Of a DNA stretch of 64,000 bases, positions 53,601 to 61,877 are shown piece after piece. How positions within the stretch are numbered: the stretch's first letter is position 1; the number at the start of each line of letters is the position of its first letter. Source of the stretch: Candidatus Blautia intestinigallinarum. Lineage in GTDB: Bacteria; Bacillota; Clostridia; Lachnospirales; Lachnospiraceae. The notes under the pieces are model-generated. The model saw only the letters and a list, made by a program, of their open reading frames with translations. It was not told where the DNA came from and did no database searches. The stretch is from positions 1-64,000 of the forward strand of contig DXIX01000017.1 in the NCBI GenBank assembly GCA_019112635.1. Reading direction: 5' to 3'. The position numbers and the translations under genes were made by a program.

Positions 53601-55521
53601 TATCTATGTGTTTCCAGATGACAGACCGGTAAATATTGCGACTCCAAGTGATCTGCAGAAACTGCGGGCATTGTTTAAGGGAAAAGAAGTTTATATGGTT
53701 GCCGGAAGCGATGTTCTGAGAAATGCTTCTTCTTACCAGGTCCCTTGTGTGGAAAATTCGATTCAGACTTTCCCCCACATCCTGATTATGCGTGGGGAAG
53801 AGAATCTCTCTGAACTGAAAGAGAAGGTGAAGGCGCCTATCTGTTATCTGAATCTTCCGGAACGGCTCAAAGACATTAGTTCCACAAAAATCAGAGAAAA
53901 TATTGATGATAACCGTGATATCTCTTCTCTGGTAGATCCTGTGGTACAGAATTATATTTATGAGAACAGCCTCTACCTTCGTGAGCCTCAGTATAAGCAG
54001 ATTTTGAGAGGACGGGCAGTCCAGACGGAAGTCTTCGAAATTCCCACAGACCGGGTAGAAGAAGAGATCTTGAGGACTGTGGAAGGCCGGCCGGAGGCAG
54101 AGGAATTCCAAAGAGCAGCTAAAGTGGAAAATATCCGTTATACTTTGATCCGCGATCAGGATCAGGGTGGAAAGATTGTGGGAGCCGTGGCCTTCCACGG
54201 CCAATCCACCAATAGCCTGTATCAGGAGTTCCAGAGTATTGAGATTGCAGAACATATCCGTGAGAACACATCGGGGCGTATCGTTCTGGTGGTGGCAGTC
54301 TATATTTCAAACCAGACGGAGATCCGGGACATTGCCCAGCTGCTGGCGACTGAGACTCTGACTTTTTGCATGAAGAAAGACTATACCTATGCGGTCTTCA
54401 GCCCTTATCACGGACATATCACAGATAAAACCAGTGAGACTCTGGAGCGTCAGGGATTCCAAAAGATTGGTGAAGGCCTGGAAGGGCGGGATGTCTATGC
54501 TGTGGATATGAAGACACCGGTTGTAATCTTCCAGAATCTGGGGACTGTTTTGAAAGCACCTTTTGACAGTAATGAGCGGGTTCAGGAGACTCTGCAGAAA
54601 ACGCACCGGCGTCTGCAGATTGCGATGACCAAACTTTATCCGGGACAGCTGGTTCTCTCCTTGCAGTCTGAGATTATGTATTATCGTCTTGTGGAGAGAA
54701 TTACCCGTGCGAATCAGGTGCCCAGTGAGCCGACGAAAGTGCGCAGGCTAGGTCCTTCCATGTGTGTGCCTTTTGGAAAGATCCTAAGGGGAAATGCTGT
54801 GCCGAATACCGTGACAAAGGCTCTTCACACAGAGAAAACCTTTGAGCCGGAGGTGACGGGCTTTTCCATCACGGAATATCCGAATTATTCACCGCTGGCC
54901 ACACAGGTAAGAACAATTAAATCTTTTAACCGGCCGGTGATTCTGGTGGATGACCTGCTGCACAAAGGGTATCGGATCAAGGAACTGAATCCTCTGTTTG
55001 AGCAGGAACACGTGAAAATTGACCGTATTATTGTGGGGCTTTTGTCTGGACGGGGAAAAGATTTGATGGAAATTCAGAACCGGAAGGTGGAAAGTGTCTA
55101 TTTTATTCCTTCCATCAAAGCTTGGCTGGTGGAATCCACAATCTATCCGTTTATTGGGGGCGACAGTATTAAATCCCAGACGGAGAGCAAAGGGACTCTG
55201 CTAAATTCCATCAATCTGATTTTGCCGTATGTGATGCCGGGATTTATGCATGGCGCTTCCAACGATGCGATCTATGATCTGTCCATGACTTGTCTGGAGA
55301 ATTCAAGAGATATTTTAAAGGTTCTGGAAGAAGAGTATCAGGCTGTATTTGAGAGAAATCTGACTTTGAACCGGTTAAGTGAAGTGATCTTATCTCCTTG
55401 CTGTCCGGACAGAGGAGATCATTTGAGTTATGATTATCATCTGGCGCCTTCGGTTTATGTGGAAAATGATATTGTCCGCCTGATCCGATTAAAAGAATTG
55501 ATTAAAAAGGATGTCAGGTAA
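50674..55521 (+). CDS. 1,615-residue HD / NadD-like nucleotidyltransferase / GNAT / PRTase fusion protein
   Basis: A very large cytoplasmic protein with several enzyme-like domains. An HD phosphohydrolase region at about residues 175-260 has AACHDIGKYG and a downstream HVAANHSTWDLEL. Residues 300-900 are helical, HEAT-like. From about 910 a nucleotidyltransferase of NadD type starts with FFPGTYDPFSLGHKE (the H-x-G-H motif) and ends with the diagnostic ISSTKIREN near 1070. About 1150-1290 resembles a GNAT acetyltransferase (ending in LERQGFQKIGEG). The end contains VILVDDLLHKGY near 1422, like a phosphoribosyltransferase PRPP loop, and further conserved sequence. NadD uses nicotinate mononucleotide; HD and PRTase parts also suggest nucleotide chemistry. 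GGAGGGG site before ATG. No signal or membrane segment. Function unknown. Confidence 0.8.
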   Translation: MTPKMVNEVFRSLQEKLMQKSVLRKMKLTKKKMQSLLKNVSFRNQLGSVLEGRQVSCEEVLSLCEEIMRELSPVAPESGWLQYIYCYVRKGLFPESCQSEENLEFEKASIFYLEVLHNLFLWEKKWQSFERTRDFDFPENVGDSHYTEEYARFLSCFREQYVYELMRIGREIMPFDLLAHVAGVHYVAMHVARQLHQAGVPIDLRLISGAAACHDIGKYGCKDSEVRRIPYLHYYYTDVWCRRNHLLTIGHVAANHSTWDLELEDLQVEALVLIYADFRVKTKERVNGKEIMGFYSLRDSFQVILDKLDNVDQKKEDRYRHVYAKLKDFEDYMESLGVNVDFATDQLKEVERKDRVLLSMPETVDALKHMTFAHNISLMHKISHEISFGTILEAARSAKNWKNSRAYINIFEEYFTYMTQKQKNVTLQFLYELLMHREGDIRRQAADLMGNIIVNYDEDYRKELPEGVHVDTGEITSVQLWDRYLGMIIHPDHKVTERHRRWIGYALKRMAESVLSRCKEKEQESYLKCFLKYYRVRELSDAEAFILLDTMPVLPLDWLSEAEVLNLLNFAEVYLERPILEIHVAVLRFLRHLTENLDKTPKLEEKVLRILDQLELNGKVGLRYKVKLILNNWSMEEKQQEKWDFSDLFDENAISDILLENLKAATPWIVKAVNIEYLFMRAKTGGNVSALQLATHFSNLLKVSEQVTVRHRAGEALVSLAPLLTKDQRNEISIELIKGLEIGEYEFSKYIPKYLGRFALYLGPDELDEFLMEIRRLLVSTNERVSCVALDTAAVIVQHYNVYQHRFTEPEECFQKRRKMMLGFLLSGLANYRDAVSQEAILVIGHSIFEEEVLTLEEKKDIFQIIGKKFVSLLENRENSELAFFNNAASLNYLYRFIGNYLFQYKKFTFEEPKKIAFFPGTYDPFSLGHKEIARMIRDMGFTVHLALDEFSWSKKTQPHMIRREIITMSVADEENIYVFPDDRPVNIATPSDLQKLRALFKGKEVYMVAGSDVLRNASSYQVPCVENSIQTFPHILIMRGEENLSELKEKVKAPICYLNLPERLKDISSTKIRENIDDNRDISSLVDPVVQNYIYENSLYLREPQYKQILRGRAVQTEVFEIPTDRVEEEILRTVEGRPEAEEFQRAAKVENIRYTLIRDQDQGGKIVGAVAFHGQSTNSLYQEFQSIEIAEHIRENTSGRIVLVVAVYISNQTEIRDIAQLLATETLTFCMKKDYTYAVFSPYHGHITDKTSETLERQGFQKIGEGLEGRDVYAVDMKTPVVIFQNLGTVLKAPFDSNERVQETLQKTHRRLQIAMTKLYPGQLVLSLQSEIMYYRLVERITRANQVPSEPTKVRRLGPSMCVPFGKILRGNAVPNTVTKALHTEKTFEPEVTGFSITEYPNYSPLATQVRTIKSFNRPVILVDDLLHKGYRIKELNPLFEQEHVKIDRIIVGLLSGRGKDLMEIQNRKVESVYFIPSIKAWLVESTIYPFIGGDSIKSQTESKGTLLNSINLILPYVMPGFMHGASNDAIYDLSMTCLENSRDILKVLEEEYQAVFERNLTLNRLSEVILSPCCPDRGDHLSYDYHLAPSVYVENDIVRLIRLKELIKKDVR

Positions 55522-55547
55522 AATGGGAAGAAAGAGGAATATAGAAA

Positions 55548-56702
55548 ATGAGAGAAGAGCAAATGTACACGGTGACAGAAGTAAACCGTGATCCGAAAAA
55601 ATCGAAAGGGAGTTTTCTGGCTGTAAATCCAGGAATGCTTAAGGGAGAGGAAGGTCTTCACTGGCTGGATGCCAATCAGCTGGATACCATTTCCGGAGAA
55701 TTTCAGGCAGTGACGGTACGAAATATGGCGTGGAAAGACGCAAATGCATGGGAGGAGAGGCAGAAGTACTGGGAAAATTGGATGCAAAAAAAGAAACGGG
55801 TACATCTTCTGGCTCTTGGAGATGTGGGGAGTACTGTTTTGATTGGACTAAAGCTTCTGGGCGGGGACTGTATCGAAGAGATCGGTATCTGTGATTTGGA
55901 TGAAAATGTCTGCAAGAGGTGGGAATGCGAGATGAACCAGACCGCATTTCCGTGGGAATATGACAGACTTCCTCAGGTGAAGATTGTGGATACAGAGCAT
56001 CTGTTTGACTGTGATCTGTTTATCTTCTGTGCGTCAAAAGGAATTCCGCCGGTTGGCTCTGAGGTGAAAGACGTCCGCATGGCGCAGTTCGAGGCGAACC
56101 GGTCGATTGTGGGAATGTATGGAAAGATGGCCAGGGAGAAAGGATTTCAGGGGATTTTCGCAGTGGTCTCGGATCCGGTAGATCCTTTGTGCAAAGCGGC
56201 TTTTTTGGCATCCAATGAAGATGCAGAGGGGAACTTTGATGCAAAGGGGCTTCTCCCGGAACAGATCCAGGGATATGGATTGGGAGTCATGAATGCCCGG
56301 GCTGCTTATTATGCGAAACAGGACAGCAGATTTGCAGATTTCCTGACCGACGGCAGAGCCTATGGCCCTCATGGTCAGGATCTGGTTATCGCCAACAGTA
56401 TTCAAAATTATGACGATGAGCTGTCGAAGGAACTGACACAGATGACGGTTGAGGCAAATCTGCGAACCAGAGAGTTGGGATTTAAACCTTATGTGGCACC
56501 GGCACTGTCTTCCGCGGCGATTTCACTGATTCTCACCATGGAGGGCAAATGGCATTACAGTTCTAATTTCCTGGGCGGAGTGTATATGGGAAGCAGGAAC
56601 CGTTATACCATGGGAGGACTGGAGATAGAACCGCTTCCGCTTCCGGGAAAATTATACGAAAGGCTGCAGAAAGCCTATCAGGGATTGGAGGCTGTCTTAT
56701 GA
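55548..56702 (+). CDS. Lactate/malate dehydrogenase-like NAD-binding protein
   Basis: 384 residues with the LDH/MDH layout. VHLLALGDVGSTVLIGLKLL at about residues 85-105 is the NAD-binding loop, ICDLDENVCKRW the following acidic residue, IFCASKGIPPVGSEVKDVRMAQFEANRSI the next strand and mobile-loop area, and VVSDPVDPLCKAA the S-x-P-V-D motif. YGPHGQDL lies where LDH and MDH have the catalytic GEHG. A non-standard 80-residue N-terminal extension precedes the Rossmann domain. The substrate is unknown and the extension is unlike normal LDH. It lies 26 bases behind the giant gene and overlaps the next gene by four bases (ATGA). Confidence 0.78.
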   Translation: MREEQMYTVTEVNRDPKKSKGSFLAVNPGMLKGEEGLHWLDANQLDTISGEFQAVTVRNMAWKDANAWEERQKYWENWMQKKKRVHLLALGDVGSTVLIGLKLLGGDCIEEIGICDLDENVCKRWECEMNQTAFPWEYDRLPQVKIVDTEHLFDCDLFIFCASKGIPPVGSEVKDVRMAQFEANRSIVGMYGKMAREKGFQGIFAVVSDPVDPLCKAAFLASNEDAEGNFDAKGLLPEQIQGYGLGVMNARAAYYAKQDSRFADFLTDGRAYGPHGQDLVIANSIQNYDDELSKELTQMTVEANLRTRELGFKPYVAPALSSAAISLILTMEGKWHYSSNFLGGVYMGSRNRYTMGGLEIEPLPLPGKLYERLQKAYQGLEAVL

Positions 56703-57760
56703 CGGATCTGGTGGTGGTTCAGCCGAAGTGCCAGGATAAACAAAAGACAATGCGGCTGAAAAAAGTTCTGGATTATGCTTTGGAGGGGCGGTCGTATCGG
56801 AAGATTGACCGCCTGGAAGATTTTCAGGATCTGAAAAATCAAAAGATACTTTTTGCGATCTCTCAGGGAATTTCCGGAATTAATCTGGAATACTTCCGTT
56901 TTCTGAAAAAACTGCGTATGGATCCTCAGATGCTGGAGGGCTCTGTGGGAGGAATCATTGTGGACGGTGAGAGCGAGCTGTACACGAAATCCATTGCCAG
57001 GGATTTTGTATTCACAGCCAATCAATCTGGCTGCACATTTCCAGGGAGACCTCTGGTAGAGGGGACAGGTTCTCTCCAGAATTTTAATATACAGGCGATG
57101 AATCTGGAGACAGATAATATGGGGGCTTACCTGACAGCGGCCAGGGAACTGGCGGATACGGTGATGGAATTCCGTCAGAAACCGAAAAAAATCCCCAAGA
57201 TTTTGATGCTTCATGCCAGTAATTTTAAGACCTCCAACACAGTCAATTTCTGGCAGATGGTCAGAAAACATCTGGATGGGTGCCAGATTGAAGAGATTTC
57301 TCTTCGCAATGGCTCCATCCAGGATTGTGCAGGATGTCCCTACAAAATGTGTATGCATTTCAGCCGGCAGTCCAACTGTTATTACGGAGGGGTGATTGTG
57401 GAACAGGTCTATCCTGCGGTGCAGGAATGTGATGCTGTCGTAATGCTCTGCCCCAATTATAACGATGCAATCAGCGCAAATCTGTCGGCATTTATCAACC
57501 GGCTGACGGCGTTATTCCGGAAGAACCGGTTTTCCGAAAAAAATCTGTTCGCCATTGTGATTTCCGGATACAGCGGGGGTGATCTGGTGGCGGAACAGTT
57601 GATTTCCGGACTGAATATGAACAAGAGTTTCATATTGCCGTCCCGTTTTGTTTTTCTGGAGACGGCCAACAATCCAGAAAGTATTCTGGAAGTAGAACAG
57701 ATACAGGATAAGGCAAAGATGTTTGCCCACCATATTTTGGATATCGTCAAAAAAGATTAG
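56699..57760 (+). CDS. Flavodoxin/NADPH-dependent FMN reductase-like protein
   Basis: 353 residues. The C-terminal half has the flavodoxin fold of NADPH-dependent FMN reductases: ILMLHASNFKTSNTVNFW (phosphate loop), CAGCPYKMCMHFSRQSNCYYGG (the C-x-x-C and following cysteines common in this family), VVMLCPNYNDAISANLSAFINRLTAL. The N-terminal half (residues 1-150) is not recognisable to me and has a GGIIVDGESELYTKS segment. The start overlaps the LDH-like stop, so the two probably act together. The 3' end overlaps the convergent nudC-type gene by four bases. Confidence 0.75.
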   Translation: MTDLVVVQPKCQDKQKTMRLKKVLDYALEGRSYRKIDRLEDFQDLKNQKILFAISQGISGINLEYFRFLKKLRMDPQMLEGSVGGIIVDGESELYTKSIARDFVFTANQSGCTFPGRPLVEGTGSLQNFNIQAMNLETDNMGAYLTAARELADTVMEFRQKPKKIPKILMLHASNFKTSNTVNFWQMVRKHLDGCQIEEISLRNGSIQDCAGCPYKMCMHFSRQSNCYYGGVIVEQVYPAVQECDAVVMLCPNYNDAISANLSAFINRLTALFRKNRFSEKNLFAIVISGYSGGDLVAEQLISGLNMNKSFILPSRFVFLETANNPESILEVEQIQDKAKMFAHHILDIVKKD

Positions 57761-58599
57761 AAGGGAATTTCATTCTTCTTGAATTTCATGATCATCTCTC
57801 TTGTCAGACTGATGTCGTATTCATCCAGATCGATTTCATCGCGGGTAAACCATCCGGCTGTGGCAAGTTCGTTGTGGTCAAGGTGAATTTCATCATCTCC
57901 GTCCACTTCACAGAAGAAGCCCATGAGGAGACTGTCGCTGAATGACCAGGGTTGGCTTTTGTAAAAGCGCAGATTCTTTACTCTCAGACCGACTTCTTCC
58001 ATGACTTCCCGGCGGACGGTGCCTTCGATGGTCTCTCCGATTTCTGCAAATCCGGCAATCAGTGCATAACTTTTCACATCCCTTCCAGCGTAGGTGGATA
58101 AGAGAATGCGGTCGCCGTTTAGGATGCCTACAATGACTGCGGGACAGATTTTCGGGTATTCTATAGTATGGCATTCAGGACAGTAGACCATTCTCTCCCG
58201 GTCACTGTGAACCATAGGGGTACGGCATTTTCCACAGTAACGGTGTGTATCGTACCAATGTGAAAGCTGCATGCCTGTGATTCCGGCAAAAGCCAGATGA
58301 GCCGGATGGGCGTTTCGTAGGACACGGATGGGCTGGAAGGAATAATCTTCCAGAAACGCAGCCTGCTGTTCGGTGCCGAGGAAAAAACGGTATTCATCAA
58401 TGGAGAACAGATATTGAAATGTCTCAGGCTGGCGGCGAAATGCGGCAGGCAGTTCGCTGATTTTGGGAATGATGAAAGAAGATCCGTCCGTGCGCAGAAG
58501 AATCTGCTGCTGTTGATAGATGAGAAGATAATCTTCAGGTTCTGGCGCGCATGGATGATATTCATTGTGGTATACATAGGGTGCGATATCTTGTAACAT
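57757..58599 (-). CDS. nudC: NADH pyrophosphatase NudC-like (Nudix)
   Basis: 280 residues. A zinc ribbon near 122 (CGKCRTPM ... CPEC) separates an N-terminal domain from the Nudix domain, whose box GFAEIGETIEGTVRREVMEEVGL is complete. The SQPWSFSDSLLMGF segment behind it is the NudC family marker for NADH/NAD+-capped substrates. NudC hydrolyses NADH to NMNH and AMP and decaps NAD-capped RNA in other bacteria. It is convergent with the flavodoxin-type gene, next to the NadD-like giant protein. Confidence 0.93.
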   Translation of the reverse strand: MLQDIAPYVYHNEYHPCAPEPEDYLLIYQQQQILLRTDGSSFIIPKISELPAAFRRQPETFQYLFSIDEYRFFLGTEQQAAFLEDYSFQPIRVLRNAHPAHLAFAGITGMQLSHWYDTHRYCGKCRTPMVHSDRERMVYCPECHTIEYPKICPAVIVGILNGDRILLSTYAGRDVKSYALIAGFAEIGETIEGTVRREVMEEVGLRVKNLRFYKSQPWSFSDSLLMGFFCEVDGDDEIHLDHNELATAGWFTRDEIDLDEYDISLTREMIMKFKKNEIPF

Positions 58600-58697
58600 A
58601 AGTCAGCCTCCTTGCTGTGTCGTTTTTTGCCGAATCTTATCTAACAGTTTACTACTTTTTTGAGTGGATGTCAGCGGCTTTTTTGGGATTTTCAAGA

Positions 58698-58726
58698 CAA
58701 AAAAATAAAACAGCCGCAGCTGTTTT
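58698..58726 (-). terminator. Terminator of the XRE-type regulator
   Basis: AAAACAGC-CGCA-GCTGTTTT is a perfect 8-bp stem. On the minus strand it is followed by a T-rich run (complement of the A-rich stretch at 58698-58706). Confidence 0.8.
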
Positions 58727-58744
58727 ATAACAAAATTTTCTCCT

Positions 58745-58975
58745 TTACGGGTTATTTTTCTCTGGATTCCAGCGGGGATCATCGGTTCTTCCAACCAGAT
58801 AGTCAACACTGGTGTGATAGTAATTTGCCAGACGGATTAACATATCCACAGGAATGTTACGTGTGCCATTCTCATAGTGTGAATAGGTGCGGGGACTGAT
58901 ATGAAGATATTCACTAAGCTGTTTCTGAGTCAGATCGGCGTCTTCCCGCAGATCTTGGATACGTTGATATTTCAT
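58745..58975 (-). CDS. XRE-family small DNA-binding protein
   Basis: 76 residues forming one Cro/C1-type helix-turn-helix: IQDLREDADLTQKQLSEYLHISPRTYSHYENGTRNIPVDMLIRLANYYHTSVDYLVGRTD. There is no ligand domain. It is divergent from a 55-residue gene, and the gap holds two copies of a CGGAACAAA motif that could be its operator. Ribosome binding site AAAGGAA. Confidence 0.92.
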   Translation of the reverse strand: MKYQRIQDLREDADLTQKQLSEYLHISPRTYSHYENGTRNIPVDMLIRLANYYHTSVDYLVGRTDDPRWNPEKNNP

Positions 58976-59017
58976 AGAATTCCTTTTCCTTTATAAAATG
59001 CATATTAAAATTATAGC

Positions 59018-59063
59018 CGGAACAAATTGGTCTATTGCATTTCGGAACAAAATGGGCTAAACT
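59018..59063 (+). promoter_or_regulatory. Promoter with direct-repeat operator for small gene
   Basis: CGGAACAAA-T-TGG (59018-59030) and CGGAACAAA-A-TGG (59043-59055) are direct repeats 25 bases apart. The second lies within the spacer of a promoter TTGCAT (59035-59040), 17 bases, TAAACT (59058-59063). Both repeats also lie between the divergent XRE and 55-residue genes, so they are likely XRE binding sites. Confidence 0.6.
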
Positions 59064-59081
59064 TAGTGAGGAGGATACCAA

Positions 59082-59249
59082 ATGAAAAACGAGGAATTCA
59101 TCTGGAAGCTTTATCATATTTTAAACCGGACCAGACAACTGGATCTGGCATCACTGATTGTGGAAGAACATAAAGACCGCATTTATCTGGAACTGATGAA
59201 TGGGGAGAAGTTTTGTCTGTTGATCGAAAAGACAGATAAAATGTTTTAA
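59082..59249 (+). CDS. Small protein of 55 residues, unknown function
   Basis: An ATG behind a strong GAGGAGG opens 55 codons ending in TAA at 59247-59249. The protein starts MKNEEFIWKLYHILNRT and contains IVEEHKDRIYLELMNGEKFCLLIEK, a plausible small mixed alpha/beta domain. No family is recognised. It is divergent from the XRE regulator and behind a good promoter with putative operators. The arrangement resembles a regulator with a small effector. Confidence 0.65.
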   Translation: MKNEEFIWKLYHILNRTRQLDLASLIVEEHKDRIYLELMNGEKFCLLIEKTDKMF

Positions 59250-59369
59250 CAATCATTTCTGATTTCATATCTCAGGGAGAGATTCTGCTCCCGTTTCTCA
59301 AAAACAAAAACAAAGATACGGCTATATCAGGCTGCGAGATGGATTCTGATGCACAGAGAGGAGAATGCT

Positions 59370-60896
59370 ATGTTCAGCAGTGTATTGTCGGCGTCCATCC
59401 AGGGGATGAATATCTGTCCGATTCAGGTGGAAGCAGATGTGAGCGACGGACTGCCTTCTTTTGCCATGGTGGGTTACGTGACTTCTCAGGTGAAGGAGGC
59501 TCAGGAGAGGGTGCGGACAGCCTTGAAAAATACCGGGATTGCGATCCCGCCTAAACGAATTACGGTGAACCTTGCGCCGGCAGATATCCGCAAGGAAGGG
59601 GCCGGTTATGACTTACCTATCACAGCGGCAATTCTGTCGGCGGCCGGGAAGATTCCGAGGAACCTTCTGAGAGGAGTTCTGATGATCGGGGAAGTAAGCT
59701 TAAGCGGAAAATGCAGTCCCGTGTCAGGAATCCTTCCAATCGTTATGAAAGCGAGGGAGTTGGGATGCCATACCTGTATTCTGCCTGTTCAGAATGCCTT
59801 GGAGGGGATGCTGGTTCCTGATATTCAGGTGATTGGTGTGGAATCCGTGCGGGATATGTGTGAGATTTTACAGGGAAAAAGAAAACCGGTTGATGGGATA
59901 CAAAAAAATCCGGCACAGCCGTACAGCGAGGAAAAATATGAAGATTTTCAGGATGTACAGGGACAGGAGGGAGCCAGGAGAGCAGCGGAGATTGCAGCCA
60001 GTGGGTTTCACAATCTATTGCTGATCGGGGCGCCGGGCACCGGAAAGTCTATGATTGCCAAAAGGATGCCGGGAATTTTGCCAGAACTTGACAAGCACGA
60101 GAGCCTTGAAGTGTCGAAAATCTACAGTATTGCGGGACTGTTGCCGGCAGAGCATCCATTTATCACAACCAGGCCATTCCGCTCTCCCCATCACACCGCA
60201 TCGGCACAGGCTCTGGCAGGAGGCGGAAAGAATCCCAAGCCCGGGGAAGTGACACTGGCTCACCGGGGAGTGTTGTTCCTGGATGAGATGCCTGAGTTTT
60301 CCAAAAAAAGTCTTGAGATTTTGAGACAGCCAATGGAAGATCGCTATATCCGTCTGTCCAGAGTTCAGGGAAACTACTGCTTCCCCGCAGATTTCCTTCT
60401 TCTGGCCGCTATGAATCCCTGTCCTTGTGGTTATTATCCGGACATGAACCGATGTACCTGCAGCCAGGGGGAGATCACCGGATATCTGCGGAAAATCAGT
60501 CAGCCTTTACTGGATCGGATTGATCTGTGTGCAGAGGCAGATCCCATGAGCTATGAGGAGTTATCTGCGAACCGGAAAGCAGAAAGTTCATCCGAGATTC
60601 GAAGGAGGGTGGAGAAGGCTGTGCAGATACAAAAAGAACGGTACAAAAATACGGATTTCAGATTCAACGGTGATCTCCCTGCAAAAGCTTTGGAACAATA
60701 CTGTATCCTGAGCAGCCAGGGAAGAGAACTCCTGAGGAAGGCTTATGACCAGTTGGGAATCAGTGCGCGGGCATATCACAGAATCTTGAAAGTTGCCCGG
60801 ACAATAGCCGATATGGAGAATTCAGAAATCATTCAAAAGGAACATCTTCAGGAGGCGATTGGATACCGGGTTTTGGATAAAAAATATTGGAGGTGA
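59370..60896 (+). CDS. comM: YifB/ComM-family Mg-chelatase-like AAA+ ATPase
   Basis: 508 residues. N-terminal ChlI-like domain (MFSSVLSASIQGMNICPIQVEADVSDGLPSFAMVGY and ERVRTALKNTGIAIPPKRITVNLAPADIRKEG), then AAA+ with Walker A GAPGTGKSM near 222, the Walker B FLDEMPEFSKKSLEILRQPMED and the C-terminal helical part. ComM extends branch migration during natural transformation in Gram-negatives; in Firmicutes the role is less defined. The ATG at 59370 follows GAGAGGAG and fits the family start. dprA follows after nine bases. Confidence 0.93.
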   Translation: MFSSVLSASIQGMNICPIQVEADVSDGLPSFAMVGYVTSQVKEAQERVRTALKNTGIAIPPKRITVNLAPADIRKEGAGYDLPITAAILSAAGKIPRNLLRGVLMIGEVSLSGKCSPVSGILPIVMKARELGCHTCILPVQNALEGMLVPDIQVIGVESVRDMCEILQGKRKPVDGIQKNPAQPYSEEKYEDFQDVQGQEGARRAAEIAASGFHNLLLIGAPGTGKSMIAKRMPGILPELDKHESLEVSKIYSIAGLLPAEHPFITTRPFRSPHHTASAQALAGGGKNPKPGEVTLAHRGVLFLDEMPEFSKKSLEILRQPMEDRYIRLSRVQGNYCFPADFLLLAAMNPCPCGYYPDMNRCTCSQGEITGYLRKISQPLLDRIDLCAEADPMSYEELSANRKAESSSEIRRRVEKAVQIQKERYKNTDFRFNGDLPAKALEQYCILSSQGRELLRKAYDQLGISARAYHRILKVARTIADMENSEIIQKEHLQEAIGYRVLDKKYWR

Positions 60897-60905
60897 AGAT
60901 ATATA

Positions 60906-61787
60906 ATGGAAGAAATTTATCATACAGACATAGAATGTATTGATAAAAGCAGTAGCCGCTACCCCAAAAGGCTCAGGAATTACAAAGGGATGCCAAAAAG
61001 ACTGTATGTGCGGGGAAATCTGCCCCGGGATGACTGCCCTACTGTGGCAGTGGTGGGAGCTAGAAGGTGCAGTACTTACGGCAGCAGACAGGCCTATTAT
61101 TATGCCAAGGAGCTCAGCAGAGCTGGAATTCAGGTGATCAGCGGCCTTGCCCTGGGAGTGGACGGACGCGCACACAGCGGAGCACTGGAAGGCGGAACAG
61201 CCACATATGCGGTTCTGGGATGCGGAGTGGATATCTGCTACCCCAGACAACATTATGATTTGTACCGGCAGGTCTGGCAGTCTGGAGGGCTGATCAGTGA
61301 ACAACCGCCAGGCACCCGTCCGCTGGGATGTTATTTTCCGGCCCGCAACCGTATCATCAGTGCGTTGGCGGATGTGATACTGGTTGTGGAAGCCAGGGAA
61401 AAAAGCGGAGCGTTGATCACTGTGGATTTTGCTCTGGAACAGGGGAAGACGGTCTATGCTCTGCCAGGACCTGTGGATTCCAGTCTGAGTGTGGGATGCC
61501 ACAGGCTTCTGGAACAGGGAGCGGGGGTGGCATGGTCCGTTCAGACCCTGCTTGGAGAATGGGGATTGGAGGGAAGTACGGAGGAGACTTCCGCAAAAAA
61601 AAGACATTTAAGACTTGCAAGCGATCTCAATTTGGTGTATAGTTGTCTGGATTTACAGCCTAAAAGTCCCCATGAGATTATCGAAATGACTCATTTTTCG
61701 GCGAAGAAGGTAATAAACAGTCTTACGGAACTGGAATTGGAAGGTTTTGTGGGGAGGATCGGGCAGAAATTTTATCAAAAAAAGTGA
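60906..61787 (+). CDS. dprA: DNA processing protein DprA
   Basis: DprA loads RecA onto incoming single-stranded DNA in transformation. The 293 residues have the Rossmann-like core: VAVVGARRCSTYGSRQAYYYAKELS, VISGLALGVDGRAHSGAL, YAVLGCGVDICYPRQHYDLY, then FPARNRIISALADVILVVEAREKSGALIT. A short C-terminal winged-helix follows (SPHEIIEMTHFSAKKVINSLTELELEG). GGAGGTG lies before the ATG. The comM-dprA-topA order is common in Firmicutes. Confidence 0.95.
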   Translation: MEEIYHTDIECIDKSSSRYPKRLRNYKGMPKRLYVRGNLPRDDCPTVAVVGARRCSTYGSRQAYYYAKELSRAGIQVISGLALGVDGRAHSGALEGGTATYAVLGCGVDICYPRQHYDLYRQVWQSGGLISEQPPGTRPLGCYFPARNRIISALADVILVVEAREKSGALITVDFALEQGKTVYALPGPVDSSLSVGCHRLLEQGAGVAWSVQTLLGEWGLEGSTEETSAKKRHLRLASDLNLVYSCLDLQPKSPHEIIEMTHFSAKKVINSLTELELEGFVGRIGQKFYQKK

Positions 61788-61877
61788 TTTTATAAATATT
61801 TAAGAAATTGTGACACATAAGCTGCACAGACAACAGGGTCACGGATTTTCAACATGGAGCAATATAGGAGAGAAGAC

